The notes beneath the pieces are model-generated. The model made no database searches and was not told the origin of the DNA. It saw only the letters and a list, made by a program, of their open reading frames with translations. Shown here piece after piece: positions 50,720 through 53,549 of a DNA stretch of 53,549 nt (position 1 is its first letter; each line of letters begins with the position of its first letter). Both the position numbers and the translations under genes were made by a program. Source of the stretch: Chloromonas sp. AAM2. Its lineage: Eukaryota; Chlorophyta; Chlorophyceae; Chlamydomonadales; Chlamydomonadaceae. The stretch is taken from assembly GCA_004335635.1 (NCBI GenBank), contig QAXH01005521.1, positions 72,257 to 125,805 of the forward strand, read 5' to 3'.

Positions 50720-53377
50720 TCATTGTGAGGCCACTTTCATAAGGTATCTTGCTGGCACATGATCACAGTAGAACGTCTGTCTGTCACGGAAAGGTTTTGG
50801 CTCTTGAGGAGTGTTAAACAAATATGGATCATTGGGAAGGTCATCTGCCTGTTGCTGAGGGTGGCACAGCCTGACCTGAATGTCGTGTGCCCATTCTGAC
50901 AGGCAATGCTCACACTGTTCATTGAACCACTGTCAGTTGCTACGCGGTGTCAAGCAGTGAAACTCTATATTTCTATGCACAAGAGCAGACATATATGCAC
51001 GTGAGTTCATCTGGGTACAGCTTTGCCAAAGGATCTGTGGGCTGCCAGGGCACACACCGGCAGCTGAGTATATGTAGTCGCCCTCGATACCGACCAGTAA
51101 TTGCCCCGCCCTGTACACCTTGATCCGCCCCTTGGGCAACTGCAGCCCACTCTGTGATGCTTTTGAACCGTCTCCGTTCGCATAAGCTGGCCCGCCACGC
51201 TCACTGCCCCGCACAACGCGCGCATGAGTCGGCATGACTGGGCCATCTGAGCATGCATGCGAGAGCCCTTCTTGCTGTGTGGCTGAGGAACTGATGTGCT
51301 GACTAGAAGTGCTGACATTCACCGTAGAGGCTGCTGCATTCAAGCAATGGTCTTCCAGCTTGATGCTTGAAGGTGACAATGCAGGTGTTTGCGGCACATC
51401 TGTGGCAGGGGAAGGGTCCGCATGGGACGTGCGTGGGGTGTATGGCTGATCAGGCTCCTGCACTGCCCACACAGTGAGCGGGCTGGCTGCGTATGTGAGG
51501 TACAACACTCTGCTGCCGGGCGTCTGCTCACTGAAGAGCCTGCAGATTACAAAGCATAGATACATTATCATTTTAAATACATATTTTTCAGCATGACGGT
51601 TTATATAATAAAGATGTTTGCCAGTTCTGGGACAATTCCTGCGAGTACCACTGGAACCGGTGTTGTCCATGCCTCTTCATGTGCCGTGGACTGCCCCAGT
51701 GCTGGTGTTTGACCCAATTGCAAACCAGAGAAAGGGTGGCATCAAGGACAAGCAACACACCTCGCCCGCTGTCACAGCCCCTGTACACCACACTACCGTA
51801 GTATTCATAAATTTTGGTGATTATCTTGGTGACGGGGTCGTCACCAATTGTCGTTGGTCCCGTTCGTCACCAAATGTAGAACAAAATACCAGGTCGGCCT
51901 TCAAATCGTCACCAAAATCGGAACCGTTTTTTCACCTAAATTTTCGCGCCAAAAACTAGCGCTGGAGTCAGGAGCCGCTTGCTGCTGCCCATGCACAAGC
52001 TTTGCGTATCAGTTCGACGCCATGCTCCAACAGTATCAGTCTAGGATCCTTGAGTGCGACTGGCAGTTTTAGTCACACAGCATGAACATGACACATGCTT
52101 TGCCCTCAACATGCGCACCAGGGATGCATTACAGTGCTCCCTGCAATGACTGGGAATGCTCTATTGCTTTGGCAACGCCCCATGTCATTCTTAAGGATTT
52201 CACTGGTTTCATCACCAAATCGATTTTTTTTCCGCCCTTGCGGGTGGCCCGTCACCAAATGTAAAACAGGTTGACAAGTCTGGCCGCCAGCCGTCACCAA
52301 ATATAGAACGGAGTTCCGGGTTGAAACCAGTTTTTTGGCCGTCACCAAATTTTGTGATCACCAAATTTTATGAATACTACGGCGTGGTAGAGCTGGTTAA
52401 AGAACACCACCATTAAAATCCAGAGGTGCAAGCCATTTCTCAGGTCAGGGATTAGTTGCAGCAGAGAGTTGCCATGTGTGTTGTGAAAAGATGACATTGC
52501 AAGCAACACCAGCAGACGCATGCTGCAGTCCACACTCACCAGTCCATTGGTCTTGTGGTTGCTGGGCGAATCATGATATTTGCACCCTCCCATGGCGTTG
52601 AGGAGGTGTGGCCTGACCGTTTCTCATGCTGTCCTTCATGCTGGTTGTCATGCCGCTCGTTATGCTGTTCTTCATGTGCGTGCTGCATGGGCTGCAACTG
52701 AGAAACAACAGGTCGGCTGCGAGTGCTGTCAAATTCCATTGCAGGGCTGTCGTGCTGCTCCTGATGCACGTGTTTCCCATGCACGTATTTTTCATGTGTT
52801 CCATGCATGTGCTCCTGCTGGAATCCATCCACCAGCTGCATGCCATGCACGTGCTGCTGATTAGCTGTGCCTCTGGCATCTGCTGCATGCACATGCATCT
52901 GCTGCTGGCCATGCTGGTGGGGCTGATTAGCTGTGCCCCTGAGTTCGAAATCTACTGCTGCACCCTGCTGATGGTCCGCACTATCACTTGAGGCCATGCC
53001 AGCTTCCATGCCCGGCCCATGTAACCCAGGCCCCTGATGCCCAGCCAGAGCCGCCGCAGGTGCAGCGTGTGACGGTGTGATTGCTGTTTCTGAAACGTGG
53101 GCTTGGCTTGTTGGCACCGTGTCTTGATCAGGGTCATGTGCTGCTGCAATTGGCGCCTTAGACACATGGGCCTGGCGTGCTGGCACCGTGTCTAGGCCAT
53201 TGCTTTCAGAGACAGGCTGTGCCCCTCGGTTGCGGTGCTGCTTCCGTAGCCGCCTTGCGCCCAGACCTGCATTAGCCACTGAACCAGGCTTTGTCCCGTC
53301 ACATGGCTGCGGCATGCTGGCTGTCCATAGCTCCGCTGCTTGTTGCTCCTTCAGATCAGCTAACAGCTTCCGCTCAC
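50720..53377 (-). CDS. Hypothetical protein with His/Met-rich tract (5' end unresolved)
   Basis: Three minus-strand exons join with matching phases: 53377-52540, 51539-51056 and 50875-50720 (stop 50722-50720), about 490 residues. The first exon begins with a charged helix (GERKLLADLKEQQAAEL) and a basic patch (RRLRKQHRNRG). It then carries a tract dense in His, Gln and Met (HMHG, HEEQHNERHDNQHEGQHEK) at about 52600-52930. It joins through MDW to LFSEQTPGSRVLYLTYA. The second exon is Ser/Pro-rich and ends with a more ordered part (GRIKVYRAGQLLVGIEGDYI). The third reads QADDLPNDPYLFNTPQEPKP and RQTFYCDHVPARYL. I cannot name the family. The intron 52539-51540 houses two mobile elements. The first acceptor (53377) implies upstream exons. 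Confidence 0.5.
51605..51663 (+). repeat. Dispersed element end, TTTGCCAGTTCTGGGACAAT family
   Basis: A perfect 20-bp core follows AATAAAGATG, and then GAGTACCACTGGAACCGGTG, nearly identical to the copy at 5873. It lies in the intron of the minus-strand gene, about 65 nt upstream (genic sense) of that intron's acceptor. Confidence 0.75.
51797..52381. mobile_element. 585-bp non-autonomous DNA transposon with terminal inverted repeats and internal iterons
   Basis: The left end begins CGTAGTATTCATAAATTTTG and the right end, read inversely, CGTAGTATTCATAAAATTTG; about 25 bp match with one or two changes. Weaker inverted similarity (ACCAC) continues a few bases outward. Inside are about eight copies of GTCACCAAAT or close variants on both strands, concentrated near both ends. 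No long coding frame is present. The copy lies wholly inside the intron 52539-51540. A TA dinucleotide flanks each outer edge if the ACCAC extension belongs to the element, but this is too short to prove a target-site duplication. Confidence 0.85.
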
Positions 53378-53549
53378 CTGCACTCACGGAAATCAATGAC
53401 ACCATTCTTGTTATTTGAACCCCGACAGCCCCGTCGTCCCATTCGCTTGTTGCCTGGTCAAACCAGGAGGATCAAAGCTGGCTACCTTGGGACTGGCTAA
53501 TCAAGCCAAGCAGTTGTGTGATGACCCTTCCACTATTTAGCAATGCAAA

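Noticed and set aside
1..53549. tRNA, rRNA, CRISPR or riboswitch elements
   Set aside because: No T-arm consensus with a matching acceptor stem, no regularly spaced identical repeats with unique spacers, and no conserved RNA motif was found by reading. Dedicated covariance-model searches could still find something small.

Overview
The window is nuclear DNA of an intron-rich eukaryote, most likely a green alga (Chlorophyta). It holds many short exons separated by introns of roughly 200-600 nt. Proteins carry long Ala/Gln/Ser/Gly-rich stretches, GC content is moderately high, GT microsatellites are present, and one long gene encodes a plant-type large ARF-GEF. The lineage is inferred; no marker gene settles it. 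No bacterial operon, rRNA, tRNA or CRISPR array was recognised.

Layout. (1) 1-4824, plus: the 3' half of a MutS-homologue gene of MSH6 type, cut by the left window edge, with 10 exons rebuilt. (2) 4825-8270: gene-poor DNA with small tandem repeats and terminal inverted repeats of a miniature transposon family. (3) 8274-12632, minus: three joined exons of a very Gln/Ser/His-rich protein of unknown function, with possible 5' exons up to about 13432. (4) 13983-34411, plus: a complete BIG-type Sec7 ARF-GEF gene of about 38 exons, the best-supported gene here. (5) 34412-42235: about 7.8 kb without a convincing gene, containing a 64-bp satellite, a 29-bp repeat with an inverted copy about 3.5 kb away, and a miniature inverted-repeat element. 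(6) 42236-45706, minus: a 6-exon gene whose C-terminus carries two similar helical modules resembling the acidic (NURR) domain of hnRNP Q/R. (7) 45790-48150: gene-poor. (8) 48151-53377, minus: exons of two or three unrecognised genes. One ends in a SAM-like segment and one has a His-rich tract. One intron of the His-rich gene contains a 585-bp transposon plus an end of the first miniature family.

The genes do not form a pathway. MSH6 serves nuclear mismatch repair, BIG activates ARF GTPases at the trans-Golgi, and the hnRNP-Q-like protein probably binds RNA or ribonucleoproteins. The more unusual content is the set of mobile repeats, three GC-AG introns, and the brefeldin-sensitive residue signature in the Sec7 domain. 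I found no clear undescribed multi-gene system. The least explained items are the tandem NURR-like protein and the same-strand exon cluster at 48-53 kb with its duplicated 51-nt exon.
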